Shown: positions 22,431-35,710 of the stretch, piece after piece
Layout of the letters: every line of letters begins with the position of its first letter
Position numbering within the stretch: position 1 is the first letter of the stretch
Assembly (NCBI GenBank): GCA_002633025.1
Contig: NMRB01000026.1
Coordinates: 698,967-762,966 of the forward strand
Direction of reading: 5' to 3'
DNA from: Notospermus geniculatus
Lineage: Eukaryota > Nemertea > Pilidiophora > Heteronemertea > Lineidae
Length of the DNA: 64,000 nt
The notes under the pieces: generated by a model
Databases searched by the model: none
Told to the model about the DNA's origin: nothing
Seen by the model: the letters and a program-made list of their open reading frames with translations, nothing else
Program-made: the position numbers and the translations under genes

Positions 22431-23337
22431 CTGATACAGGGGCGACACTCTTTGACAGGCAGTATATAGATGTTCTCCAGGTGTAATATTTTTCACTGCC
22501 CGCCCCCCCCCCCNCACAAATATAGAAGCGTTAATTCAACAATTCTGTGATTTATCAAAACCAGTTTCCAAACTATCACGCCGTAATAACGCCACCTTGA
22601 ACGTTATATAACTTTGTCACTAATTCATTGTCCTCGGCTGAGATCGTTTTCACTTCGGCACTTTCCGTCAATGACGTCTTCACGGCACGTGCGCAGACAA
22701 CGCTGGCAGTGTCCGACGGGTGATGTGGTCATTTGGTTCTCAATGGTCTTGATCCCGACTGATCGTTTGTCCAGCCATCGTAACCACTTGACCGGCACGT
22801 GCCGTGAAATTTGATCGCCATTTTCCGCAGTCAAAGTTAGATAATGGATATCGAAATGGTCCTAGTCGGGATATTCCGGGTTTTTCCGTGCCGCAACCTC
22901 TCAATCTCGCCCCATTAATCTAAATCGTGAACAATATTGGCGTTCAGATATTAGTAAATTTAGAAATGATGTGTTATCTGTTATGTAAAGGGTTTAATGG
23001 GGCAGGTTTATGATCTGAGGGATGCTGGCATGGCCACGTTTTGAGTTAAATAGGGAATACCCCCTGGCAGTTGGTTAACATTTGGCTTACGATAGAGCAC
23101 CCCGAGTTAGCGAACAGTTAAACGAAATTACCAACCTCAGAACTGAAAACTGACAGATATTTGATTGGATATCATATCGTTTTTCAAATGACCTGGTTTC
23201 ATCGCGCTGCTCGATAAATAGGCACTCTGGGCTTGTTTGTCGAGCCGCGCTCGATGAGCAGTACGTAGATTCAGTCTTTATTTATCGAGCTAGCTCGACA
23301 AATTGAACCTTGCACGTCGAGCTGGCGAGGAACAGTG

Positions 23338-23450
23338 TCAAAAGGAAGTCGTCCTGTCTATCACATAAAGAGCAGGTCTGGCCGGGGACCGAACCCGGAC
23401 CTCAGAGGTGACAGGCACCGTAGTTCCCACTGCGCCACTCTGACATCTCT
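23338..23450 (-). repeat. tRNA-derived SINE
   Basis: Reading minus: GAGTGGCGCAGTGGGAAC (A box), CGGTGCCTGTCACCTCTGAG, then GGGTTCGGTCCCC (B box) and a tail with CTTTATGTGATAGACAGG. Same family as the 52837-53067 element. It lies within the large duplication and so is repeated at 30474. Confidence 0.65.
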
Positions 23451-26400
23451 TTATAAACCTCCCGTCCATTTTTTCCAAGTCAAAGATGTTCGGGCCACAC
23501 CTAGTGGAAGGTGGACCCACCCCATGCATCGCGATGGACCTGAAAAATGACATGTGTTAACAACACGGAACACATGTTTTCAGATGTTTTTTCTGATAAA
23601 GTCCTCCTTATGAATACAGGTGCAATGGACGAAGGTTTGTCAAAGTGTTGTAACTCACCATGAGTTCTGATACAGTCGCTTTTAAGTGAATAACTAAGTG
23701 GAAACACGGGTTTTGGATAAGTACTAACGGGATATTGGCGACAGGGGCCCGGTGGCGGAGACAGAGGCAGGTGGGATGGACATCGTAAATGCATTCGGAT
23801 GTCCTTCTGGCGAAAGGGGAGAGTTACTAAAACCTTTCTGGCTTTCTGTCCTTAGAAATGGCTATTTATAGCAGGCGTATCTAGGCGAAATATCTGACGA
23901 AGTTCAGTGAACGTAGACCATCTGGGTTGCCGAAAACAGCAATCGGGGAAGGATTTGCAGGTTCCATGAAATACCGCCTCCAGAACGTCTTCGCTGTTGA
24001 GATGACGAAAGTGGAGAAGCTGACGCCGAGGACTGGCGAAGATTGTCGACGACAAAAACACCTTGCGTGCATCTTTAAATTATTTCTCTTCAGACCATTC
24101 GTAACACTTTTTTCGGGTCTTTCCGTCATTCTTCGGTAAATTACCGAAGAAATCTGACACAGTTTCAAGCTCCAAGTTGAGAATGCTCTTCGATCAGACC
24201 AGAAGTGTTTGGCAAGAAAAAAACACTTCTGACGCCGTGACTTTGTACTTTTAACATCAAGGGACAAATTTTCGTCTGTTGCATAATTTCTCAGCTCAAG
24301 CGTCATAAGGACGAGGGAATATTTGAGGAAGTGGCTCCCGCGGGAGGCCGCGCGCATAATCCCTGACTAACCCGGGATATTAATAAGAATTTATGTATCA
24401 CGAATTCACGTTATGACTCTGTGTATTTAATTGTTTATGATTGTCCCCGACGTCTGCTTCGGGTGTCCCACGGGAGACCTCGTCCCCTGGTGACCAGTCC
24501 GCATGTCGTGTATGTCAAAATACTTGGCGTGAGTCCCCTTGGGACGAGTATGTTGCAGGTTTGCTGCGGGACTGCCATCGTCAGGAGAAATCGAATTCAA
24601 ACGACATTACTTGAGCCAGTGACATTGTCATGTCACCAGAAATAATCAAATTAACTCATTCAGAGCAGATTAAGTCATGAAACACAAGGTCATTAATTCT
24701 TATTATGTTAAATGTGGGTATGATTGTTTTGTTTGACTCAATGGACGGCGCCTTTCATTTGATTAGCGATGACGTCATGTACCGTGCCGGTTATCACACC
24801 AGGAGGAGATTATCTTCTGGTCCAACTGACCAGTAGGCCGGTCAAAATACGCTGGACCCCTGCAAAATTTGCACAGAAATGACAGAGCAGGGGAGATCAC
24901 TGCGGCGAATGTCTCTCCAGTAAACAAAGCTAAGGAAAGGGGCAAATAAGTTAAGGTCCCGATGGTAAGGCAGACCATTGGTCGACTCCCATCAGCATGG
25001 TAGAGGACGCCCAAGTGTGCGGCGGTCGAGGCCGTCGGCATCGCGGTGGACGTATCGTCTGCAGAAACAAGACAGCGGCTACTAATTAGCCTGCCGAAAT
25101 TTCCTTGATAATCACCATGAAATCCACCCATTTTGGTAAAATCTCTGAGAATTTGAGTCCGAACCCGTGCATCCTTCGGCGATTGCTTTCAACTTTCTGC
25201 TTAGAATGGTGGCTAATTCCCGGCTTTCGTGGCACCCTCTGGAGAGTTACTGGTTTCAACAAGCAGGGGATGTTAGATGGACGGCAGCAGCTGCATGAGA
25301 GGTAATATTGACTTCTGTCTGCTGACTTTCGGCTGACGGAGATTCTCCTCACTCAAATATGCAACAAGGCGACAAGATTTTGGCCAGAAGAGGCTAAGTC
25401 TCGGTTCCAGCCGCTGTTGGGAATCTGGGGATCGCAACATTGCGGACCAAAACGGCTTCCTGCACGAGACCCGAAGAGACCAGGGGTAGCCGCATAGAAA
25501 CTCCGCCAGCGTTAGTGGAGCCCAGCTGCCGATAGTGCTGTACATTTTTCCATGCATTTCAACACCGATAGGCTGTCGAAGCACTAGCGGAGTTTCCATG
25601 CGGCCACCCCAGGCATGCCAGGGCTCCTGACGTACTTGCAGGCCGGTTACTAAGGTTGCCTCCATTTGTCTCCACGCCACTCTGTACTAGTTTGATGCGG
25701 TCGTCTGAATTTAAAGAAGGCACAGGGCTAAATTTTCCATGGGAACTGCCGTGACGTCAGCACTGCACTAGTGTCCTTGGTCACCACTTGTGGCGCTGAC
25801 GGCTGACAAGAAGCAGTTCACCAAATGGACATTCACCTGGACGTCACGGTAGGCCAGAACACGGATCTAAATTTCCAGAGGGAAATATCTTAAACCATAA
25901 TCTACACTGGACATCAGCAAACAACAGCAAGTAATCCATCATGTCGACACGTGACTGTACCTCTTCATTTCGCGGAGGTTGGAAAGCTTTGTTTGTTGTC
26001 CGTCATCTTTATAATCAGCAAATTGACATGTGAGTGGTTTCTAAATCAGAGTCGAGTAGACCTAATGGAATGTTGTGATCTTGTCAACATTCTTGATATT
26101 ATCGCTTGGCCGCTATCCATCAGGTCATTTTGTTGGCGGAATAAAAACGTCCAAGGTCTTATGAATTGCATGGAGAAATAGCTGCTTGACCTTTTCGTAG
26201 AAATTGGGTGTGGTCGACGTCGAGGTCTTGTCTTCGACGTCGCCGTTGAGGTTCATTGCCGTTTTGCGGATGAAGGTAGGAGCGGAGTCTTCGCCAGCCC
26301 GGGCCTTGCTGCAGACAGAAGTGTATGAAAAAAGATCTTTACGGTTAACTTAACGGCGTGACGTCATGGTTAACTGGAGCGCGTGGCCAGACAAAAGATA

Positions 26401-27446
26401 CGGCAGCTTGAACACGATGAAAAACGGTTATGAAGAGATACTAAATACTGTTTGATATAATAGAGGGCGGAATCATGTATCGGGCATGAATTTCCAATGA
26501 AAAAAAAGAAAAATAGAGACGCAGCAAATATAACCAAATCGTTTGCTCGACGGCACGCTCCAAGTTCCAGTCCATATGAGATAACACTTCCGAAACAATA
26601 CGTTTGGTCGCGGCCATGTTTGGCCTCTGAGAGCTCCCCTGGTGGTTCGTTTATCTCCATTAGAGGGCGTCATGATGGGCCTTTATTACACCGTGAGGTT
26701 CTCAATGGGGCGCCCCCACCCCCGCACGTGATGATGGGACCATTCTCTGGGAGTAAAAAGCCCGCAGATGGTCAGTGTCGTTAGGATTGTTCTAAAGAAT
26801 ACCAGAGTTTTGTCGATATTAAATGAATTGCTTTTAGTTTCACTAATGGAGTGAGAATTGCAGTTATTTCGCCTTCATCAGTTTGGCCCGCGATGCGCCC
26901 TTGGCCAGTTGAGGTAATCTCCACCAATACTGGTAGCAGCCTTGGTGCTAGGTGCGATGAAAATTCGGGTGGGAGTAAAGTATCCCGGTGTAACGTTTTT
27001 CAGTGAGGCCCGTGAGCCAGTGTGACAATAAATAGATTGACGGAATAAGCGGCGACTGGACAATGGGCGACACACAGAGAAACAGCGAGTTCGTTTCCCA
27101 GTGTGTTCCGAACAATGGGAATCACACAGAAAAACGGCCACACTGAAAAACGTTACACCTGGCCGCGAGTTGGGCGAAAGGACTCGAATACGAACGGATA
27201 CCCTTCAGGAACTTTAGGCGGGCTGTGTTGGAGGAGACGTTTAGCCAAGTCGCCACATCCCTTCCAATGAGCGCCTCCCTGTATCCGTTTAAAAAGTGAC
27301 TGATGGGTGACGTGGGCCGGCGTGTGACACCATTTGAAAGAAGGTGTCATTAAAGCGAAGGAAGGAGCAAAGAAAGGTCACTGAGTCAATGGTCCACCAT
27401 ATGGACAGGACAAGCACCAACAAACCTGGTCTTCTTCGCTTTCTAA

Positions 27447-28240
27447 AGGTGGGTTTAGACAGGCAACTTTTTCATCCGCAACCTCGTTCAACCCTCAACC
27501 TCTAGCAACCTACCTGTGATGTTCACACAGGGCAAACTTCTTCAACCAAGTTCAACCACTGGTTGAAGGAGGTGGAAACAAATTGAAGGATTTTGGTGAG
27601 TTATACTGTCAATTTTGGAGGGAAATCAGAAAAACAAGAAGCTGCAGTGGATGAAGAGGCTGGAGTATTGCTGCATCTCTCATTATCTTGCTGGATGAGC
27701 AGAGACGGGAGGAGAAACCGAAAAAATACAAAGGCAAGACTTATGGGTTTAATAAGGATTGGATCAGCAGAAGGAGAAAACTTGGGACTTATCACACACG
27801 TTTCTGAACGAATTGGCAAGTGAAGACGTACATGTATCCGCACATAAAAACTATCTTTGCATGGATGCCACCACTTCTGAAGGACTCCTCCAGGAGGTAG
27901 CACCACTAACAACAAGACATCATAACCTTGGCCTTGCTCATCAACATGCATGTTCATTTCCTCCACCATTTTGATCAATGGAGAAAAGATCACATGACTC
28001 GCATCACCAATCTCATTGGATAGTACCTGATGGTGAAATTGATACTTTTGGCAACCTCAGGGAAATTTAGCTTCTGAAAGCTATTTGGTTGCTGGTTGAA
28101 AGAGGTTGCAGCATGGAGGTTGAAACAGGTTGCGGAACATGTTCAGACAGGCAACCTCTTTCAACTTTTAGGTTGCTGGTATATGATTACAGGAGGTTGA
28201 AAGAGGTTGAAAGAAGAAAGTTGCCTGTGTAAACCCACCT
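27447..28240 (+). mobile_element. PIF/Harbinger-like DNA transposon (defective)
   Basis: The ends AGGTGGGTTTAGACAGGCAA and TTGCCTGTGTAAACCCACCT are near-perfect inverted repeats, and TAA flanks both sides (27444-27446, 28241-28243). The other copy of the locus has the intact target TTCTAAAGCTCGG at 34028-34040, so the insertion is directly demonstrated. 794 bases long. The subterminal regions are full of AACCTCTTTCAACC / GGTTGAAAGAGGTT motifs. It contains a broken transposase 5' end. Confidence 0.92.
27690..27945 (+). pseudogene. Harbinger transposase N-terminal relic
   Basis: In two overlapping frames the interior reads KDWISRRRKLGTYH and then, after a frameshift near 27795, HTFLNELASED followed by NYLCMDATTSEGLLQEV. 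Harbinger DDE transposases begin with this pattern (W...RR...G.YH.L..EL..ED....+.+L.M...T...LL..V.P.I). The catalytic DDE part is absent, so the element cannot move by itself. Established family pattern; frames seen directly. Confidence 0.6.
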
Positions 28241-30084
28241 TAAAGCTGGGTCTTGTAGGCGGATGCGAGGGGTGATCATCGACCGGACAAAGGCTTGCAA
28301 CTCCGCACCGTCTTTTGTCCGGAGGCACGCGAGTTTGCAATTTAGTGTCACCCGATAGCCCTCCCATACCTCCCGGATCAAACATGGCGTGTGATTTGAG
28401 AAAATGTGGTCAAAATGTCAAATTACTGGCCTACTTTAGAGCAGGTTAGCTTGTCAAAATATTAGTTAAGCATTCGATACACGAAGTTTAACTTTGAACC
28501 TGGTCGCATCTCTCGTTCTCTGATCTCTGTTTTTGATGCCCTCTGTTTTGGTATAACATATTTTGCTTTCGTTTTGATGCAACGACATTTCGACTGTCAG
28601 AACATCATAGTTAAAAAAAAAGACGCGGCAACAAATTTCACACGCTTCTGGAGATAAATAGCACAAAACTGCGCAAAACTTAAAACGTGGTATCCCAAAC
28701 ATTACAGCTTCAGCGTCCCGACACTTGACCTTTAAAATTTTGAGCGGATTTGGGCCAAGAATGCCCGGCTTTCAACCCAGATAAAGACGGGGTGTGGGCT
28801 GCTCGTGGCATTCTTGATGCATTCAATGCTTTAATTCAGTTTTATCAAAATTTTATTGCATTTTCCTCCCGTGAGAAGATATTTTCTCATCTTTTGTTCA
28901 GAATCCCGGCAAGAACAACTCGTTTGCGGTGGAACAGTCCCGGAGAATGGGGATTCACGGGAATATGTTAAGTTTTCAGCCACGTGCGCGGTCAATGCGG
29001 GGCAGACGGTCACGGTACTTAAGGGGCAGGGTGTAATTTATATAAACAAAGGGAGCAGGATGAAGGGACAAGATAGAAGAAGGAATCCATTACAGAATAA
29101 AGGGAGGAAGGAATGTTTTGGGGTCTTGAGTGGTTTTGACGTGTGTGTGGTTCGAATGGGGTCCCGATTCATGATCAGAGGCGTCATTCATGCCTTCTTG
29201 TGTCCACTGAGGCCGTATTCTGGACATTAATGGGCTACGACCAGTCACAATGCAGAGGGAGTTGTCTCTCAACGGTGCCGAAATTCTTGTTGATCATCGG
29301 CCTGTAAATGAATATGTTAGAATTAATGGATTTTTGAAGATGCTTCGTACAATTAAAAGGGTCGGTAATTAGCCAGATGAGGGAGGGGAGAGAGATTGGT
29401 GCCCTAAGGGACAGAACTTCTGGCACTCGACACCAAGCCAATTTCAAAATCCTCGGCGCGATTGGATGTGGTTATTTAAGACATTTGAAAGCCTTGTTAT
29501 TATTTTCAAACGATCAGGGCAGTATGCAGAGCGTTGATCGGCACAAGGACGGCACCATGCAAGGAACCAAGGCCACGCGACGTGCACCTGCCCACGGCAA
29601 GGTTCTCCATCCTCGAGCTGGCATTCCCAATAATACGAATTTCGCAACTCAGTGGAAATCACCAATGACAACTTTTAGTTCGAGGTAGGTATTCGAAAAT
29701 GCACCTCATCAAAACCGCTTCAACTTTACTAATGTAGACCTAGGGGACGTCATCACTGCTTCGATGCGATGGGGGTTGTCCCCAGAATGCCAGTCGCTGT
29801 CGGCCGCATCGCCTTTACCGTTCGTATACACCCTGCGAACCGGCCGTAGCCTCCGGCACACGAACCAAGTTGTAACCCAATCGCCATGTTATTGCTGATC
29901 TGATTAATCTCATTGTTTTATTGAGGTATTAATCAATGGGGCAGGTTTATGATCTGAGGGATGCTGGCATGGCCACGTTTTGAGTTAAATAGGGAATACC
30001 CCCTGGCAGTTGGTTAACATTTGGCTTTAATACGATAGAGCACCGCGAGTTAGCGAACAGTTAAACGAAATTACCAAACTCAAG

Positions 30085-30218
30085 TCTTTTCTAGAGTTTC
30101 AGATTGTAAAGTTCCACTTGAAAAAGACCCCGGTTGGGGTCGAAAATTCGTGAATTCTGGAGATTGACTTCTTGCTTATTATCATTTTGTGTGTCAATTT
30201 TGTGCCATTTTGTATCTC
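30085..30218. mobile_element. 134-bp insertion present only in duplication copy 2
   Basis: Copy 1 reads ACCAACCTCAGAACTGAAAAC without a break; copy 2 has the extra block between ACTCAAG and ATCTCAG. It contains a perfect stem-loop GACCCC-GGTT-GGGGTC followed by GAAA. The origin is not certain; it could be a fragment of a retroelement terminus. Confidence 0.75.
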
Positions 30219-30473
30219 AGAACTGAAAACTGACAGATATTTGATTGAATATCATATCGTTTTTCAAATGACCTGGTTTCATCGAGCTGCTCGATAAATA
30301 GGCACTCTGGGCTTGTTTGTCGAGCCGCGCTCGATGAGCAGTACGTAGATTCAGTCTTATTTATCGAGCTAGCTCGACAAATTGAACCTTGCACGTCGAG
30401 CTGGCGAGGAACAGCTCGACAAATTGAACCTTGTACGTCGAGCTGGCGAGGAACAGTGTCAAAAGGAAGTCGC

Positions 30474-30590
30474 CCTGTCTATCACATGAAGAGCAGGTCC
30501 AACCGGGGACCGAACCCGAGACCTCAGAGGTGACAGGCGCCGTAGTTACCACTGCACTACTCTGACATCTCTTTATAAACCTCCCGTCCA
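30474..30590 (-). repeat. tRNA-derived SINE (copy in second duplication)
   Basis: Counterpart of the element at 23338-23450. A box GAGTAGTGCAGTGGTAAC and B box GGGTTCGGTCCCC on the minus strand. It differs by a few substitutions from its partner. Confidence 0.65.
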
Positions 30591-33500
30591 TTTTGTCCAC
30601 AGAAGTCAAAGATGTTCGGGCCACACGTAGTGGAAGGTGGACCCACCCCATGCATCGCAATGGACCTGAAAAATGACATGTGTTAACAACACGGAACACA
30701 TGTTTTCAGATGTTTTTTCTGATAAAGTCCTCCTTATGAATACAGGTGCAATGGACGAAGGTTTGTCAAAGTGTTGTAACTCACCATGAGTTCTGATACA
30801 GTCGCTTTTAAGTGAATAACTAAGTGGAAACACGGGTTTTGGCTAAGTACTAACGAGATATTGGCGACAGGGGCCCGGTGGCGGAGACAGAGGCAGGTGG
30901 GATGGACATCGTAAATGCATTCGGATGTCCTTCTGGCGAAAGGGGAGAGTTACTAAAGCCTTTCTGGCTTTCTGTCCTTAGAAATGGCTATTTATAGCAG
31001 GCGTATCTAGGCGAAATATCTGACGAAGTTCAGTGAACGTAGACCATCTGGGTTGCCGAAAACGAGCAATCGGGGAAGGATTTGCAGGTTCCATGAAATA
31101 CCGCCTCCAGAACGTCTTCGCTGTTGAGATGACGAAAGTGGAGAAGCTGACGCCGAGGACTGGCGAAGATTGTCGGCGACAAAAACACCTTGCGTGCATC
31201 TTTAAATATTTCTCTTCAGACCATTCGTAACACTTTTTTCGGGTCTTTCCGTCATTCGGTAAATATACCGAAGAAATCTGACACAGTTTCAAGCTCCAAG
31301 TTGAGAATGCTCTTCAGACCAGCAGTGTTTGACAAGAAAAAACCATTTCTGACGCCGTGACTTTGTACTTTTAACATCAAGGGACACATTTTCGTCTGTT
31401 GCATAATTTCTCAGCTCAAGCGTCATAAGGACGAGGGAATATTTGAGGAAGTGGCTCCCACGGGAGACCGCGCGCATAATCCCTGACTAACCCGGGATAT
31501 TAATAAGAATTTATGTATCACGAATTCACGTTATGACTGTGTGTATTTAATTGTTTATGATTGTCCCCGACGTCTGCTCCGGGTGTCCCACGGGAGACCT
31601 CGTCCCCTGGTGACCAGTCCGCATGTCGTGTATGTCAAAATACTTGGCGTGAGTCCCCTTGGGACGAGTATGTTGCCGGTTTGCTGCGGGACTGCCATCG
31701 TCAGGAGAAATCGAATTCAAACGACATTACTTGCAAACTCCTCACAGCGCCACCTATCTCCATTCTTCCGATATAGTGACACTGCACCCAAACCGGTACT
31801 ATTTGCGCGGAGGACTTAGCAGACGACGTGAACAAAACACACCGAAATAAGGATTTTTGTGCATGTCAACAACTGAATCGACATGTATTAGCCCTCTTAG
31901 ATTAGTAACTTCTATAACAACAGATAAAAATGTGATCTAGGCCTAGGCAGGGGTTGAAAACGAATGTTTTATCAAGTCACTTTTCCCCATGCATCGCTGT
32001 GTACAAAAATGTACAGCCGCATACAGCTCGATTAAATGTCTAAATGTTCGGTTATTCGGGCCTAAGAAACTTACCTGCGTCATCCATTCATTCACGTGTG
32101 TTTCGAATATAATATCCATTTAGATTATACAAGACAAAACCTCCTGATTAAATGAAAATCGTTCGAAATGATGGTTGAAGCGAGGGCACACANTATGCGG
32201 CCACCCCAGGCATGCCAGGGCTCCTGACGTACTTGCAGGCCGGTTACTAAGGTTGCCTCCATTTGTCTCCACGCCACTCTGTACTAGTTTGATGCGGTCG
32301 TCTGAATTTAAAGAAGGCACAGGGCTAAATTTTCCATGGGAATACTGCCGTGACGTCAGCACTGCACTAGTGTCCTTGGTCACCACTTGTGGCGCTGACG
32401 GCTGACAAGAAGCAGTTCACCAAATGGACATTCACCTGGACGTCACGGTAGGCTAGAACACGGATCTAAATTTCCAGAGGGAAATATCTTAAACCATAAT
32501 CTACACTGGACATCAGCAAACAACAGCAAGTAATCCATCATGTCGACACGTGACTGTACCTCTTCATTTCGCGGAGGTTGGAAAGCTTTGTTTGTTGTCC
32601 GTCATCTTTATAATCAGCAAATTGACATGTGAGTGGTTTCTAAATCACAGTCGAGTAGACCTAATGGAATGTTGTGATCTTGTCAACATTCTTGATATTA
32701 TCGCTTGGCCGCTATCCATCAGGTCATTTTGTTGGTGGAATAAAAACGTCCAAGGTCTTATCTATGAATTGCATGGAGAAATAGCTGCTTGACCTTTTCG
32801 TAGAAATTGGGTGTGGTCGACGTCCGGGTCTTGTCTTCGACGTCGACATGTTTCATTGCCGTTTTGCGGATGAAGGTAGGAGCGGAGTCTTCGCCAGCCT
32901 GGGCCTTGCTGCAGACTGAAGTGTATGAAAACGATCTTTACGGTTTAAACTTAACGGCGTGACGTCATGGTTAACTGGAGCGCGTGGCCAGACAAAAGAT
33001 ACGGGAGCTTGAACACGATGAAAAACGGTTATGAAGAGATACTAAATACTGTTTGATATAATAGAGGGCGGAATTATGTATCGGGCATGAATTTCCAATG
33101 AAAAAAAGAAAAATAGACGCAGCAAATATAACCAAATGGTTTGCTTGACGGCACGCTCCAAGTTCCAGTCCATATGAGATAACACTTCCGAAACAATACG
33201 TTTGGTCGCGGCCATGTTTAGCCTCTGAGAGCTCCCCTGGTGGTTCGTTTATCTCCATTAGAGGGCGTCATGATGGGCCTTTATTACACCGTGAGGTTCT
33301 CGATGGGGCGCCCCCACCCCCGCACGTGATGATGGGACTATTCTCTGGGAGTAAAAAGCCCGCAGATGGTCAGTATCATTAGGATTGTTCGAAAGAATAC
33401 CAGAGTTTTGTCGATATTAAATGAATTGCTTTTAGTTTCATTAATGGAGTGAGAATTGCAGTTATTTCGCCTTCATCAGTTTGGCCGGTGCGCCCTCGGC

Positions 33501-35710
33501 CAGTGGAGGTGCACCAATACTGGTCGCAGCCTTGGTGCTAGGTGCGATGAAAATTCGGGTGGGAGTAAAGTATCCCGGTGTAACGTTTTTCAGTGAGGCC
33601 CGTGAGCCAGTGTGACAATACAATAGATTGACGGAATAAGCGGCGACTGGACAATGGGCGACACACAGAGAAACAGCGAGTTCGTTTCCCAGTGTGTTCC
33701 GAACAATGGGAATCACACAGAAAAACGGCCACACTGAAAAACGTTACACTTGCCGTGAGTTGGGCGAAAGGACTCGAATGCGAACGGACCCTTCTGGAAC
33801 TTCAGGCGGCTGTGTTGGAGGAGACGTTTAGCCAAGTCACAACATCCCTTCCAATGAGCGCCTCCCTGTATCCGTTTAAAAAGTGACTGATGGGTGACGT
33901 GGGCCGGCGTGTGACACCATTTGAAAGAAGGTGTCATTAAAGCGAAGGAAGGAGCAAAGAAAGGTCACTGAGTCAATGGCCCACCATATGGGCAGGACAA
34001 GCACCAACAAACCTGGTCTTCTTCGCTTTCTAAAGCTCGGTCTTGTAGGCGGATGCGAGGGGTGATCATCGACCGGACAAAGGCTTGCAACTCCGCACCG
34101 TCTTTTGTCCGGAGGCACGCGAGTTTGCAATTTAGTGTCACCCGATAGCCCTCCCGGATCAAACATGGCGTGTGATTTGAGAAAATGTGGTCAAAATGTC
34201 AAATTACTGGCCTACTTTAGAGCAGGTTAGCTTGTCAAAATTAGTTAAGCATTCGATACACGAAGTTTAACTTTGAACCTGGTCGCATCTCTCGTTCTCT
34301 GATCTCTGTTTTTGATGCCCTCTGTTTTGGTATAACATATTTTGCTTTCGTTTTCATGCAACGACATTTCGACTGTCAGAACATCATAGTTAAAAAAAAG
34401 ACGCGGCAACAAATTTCACACGCTTCTGGAGATAAATAGCACAAAACTGCGCAAAACTTAAAACGTGGTATCCCAAACATTACAGCTTCAGCGTCCCGAC
34501 ACTTGACCTTTAAAATTTTGAGCGGATTCGGGCCAAGAATGCCCGGCTTTCAACCCAGATAAAGACGGGGTGTGGGCTGCTCGTGGCATTCTTGATGCAT
34601 TCAATGCTTTAATTCAGTTTTATCAAAATTTTATTGCATTTTCCTCCCGTGAGAAGATATTTTCTCATCTTTTGTTCAGAATCCCGGCAAGAACAACTCG
34701 TTTGCGGTGGAACAGTCCCGGAGAATGGGGAGTCACGGGAATATGTTAAGTTTTGAGCCACGTGCGCGGTCAATGCGGGGCAGACGGTCACGGTACTTAA
34801 GGGGCAGGGTGTAATTTATATAAACAAAGGGAGCAGGATGAAGGGACAAGATAGAAGAAGGAATCCATTACAGAATAAAGGGAGGAAGGAATGTTTTTAG
34901 GTCTTGAGTGGTTTTGACGTGTGTGTGGTTCGAATGGGGTCCCGATTCATGATCAGAGGCGTCATTCATGCCTTCTTGTGTCCACTGAGGCCGTATTCTG
35001 GACATTAATGGGCTACGACCAGTCACAATGCAGAGGGAACTGTCTCTCAACGGTGCCGAAATTCTTGTTGATCATCGGCCTGTAAAAGAATATGTTAGAA
35101 TTAATGGATTTTTGAAGATGCTTCGTACAATTAAAAGGGTCGGTAATTGGCCAGATGAGGGAGGGGAGAGAGATTGGTGCCCTTAGGGACAGAACTTCTG
35201 GCACTCGACACCAAGCCAATTTCAAAATCCTCGGCGCGATTGGATGTGGTTATTTAAGACATTTGAAAGCCTTGTTATTATTTTCAAACGATCAGGGCAG
35301 TATGCAGAGCGTTGATCGGCACAAGGACGGCACCATGCAAGGAACCAAGGCCACGTGACGTGCACCTGCCCACGGCAAGGTCTCCATCCTCGAGTTGGCA
35401 TTCCCAATAATACGAATTTCGCAACTCAGTGGAAATCACCAATGACAACTTTTAGTTCGAGGTAGGTATTCGAAAATGCACCTCATCAAAACCGCTTCAA
35501 CTTTACTAATGTAGATCTAGGGGACGTCATCACTGCTTCGATGCGATGCGGGTTGTCCCAGAATGCCAGTCGCTGTCGGCCGCATCGCCTTTACCGTTCG
35601 GATACACCCTGCGAACCGGCCGTAGCCTCCGGCACACGAACCAAGTTGTAACCCAATCGCCATGTTATTGCTGATCTGATTAATCTCATTGTTTTATTGA
35701 GGTATTAATC

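Larger units (their letters stand above)
22999..29935. repeat. Large tandem duplication, copy 1 (about 6.9 kb)
   Basis: Starts TGGGGCAGGTTTATGATC and ends GTTTTATTGAGGTATTAATC. Copy 2 (29936-35710) begins with the same bases directly at the end of copy 1, with no gap. Segments 22999-24612 and 25599-29935 are close to identical with copy 2. The middle (24613-25598) is replaced in copy 2 by unrelated sequence. Copy 1 alone carries the 794-bp Harbinger-like element at 27447. No conserved protein-coding gene is recognised in it. Confidence 0.93.
29936..35710. repeat. Large tandem duplication, copy 2 (about 5.8 kb)
   Basis: Homologous to 22999-29935 in the same order. It lacks the 27447 Harbinger-like insert, gains about 134 bases at 30085-30218, has a local 48-bp doubling of the AGCTCGACAAATTGAACC unit at 30366-30461, and has a different middle (31733-32192) that ends at a single N (32193). 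Unique sequence resumes after 35710. Confidence 0.93.
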
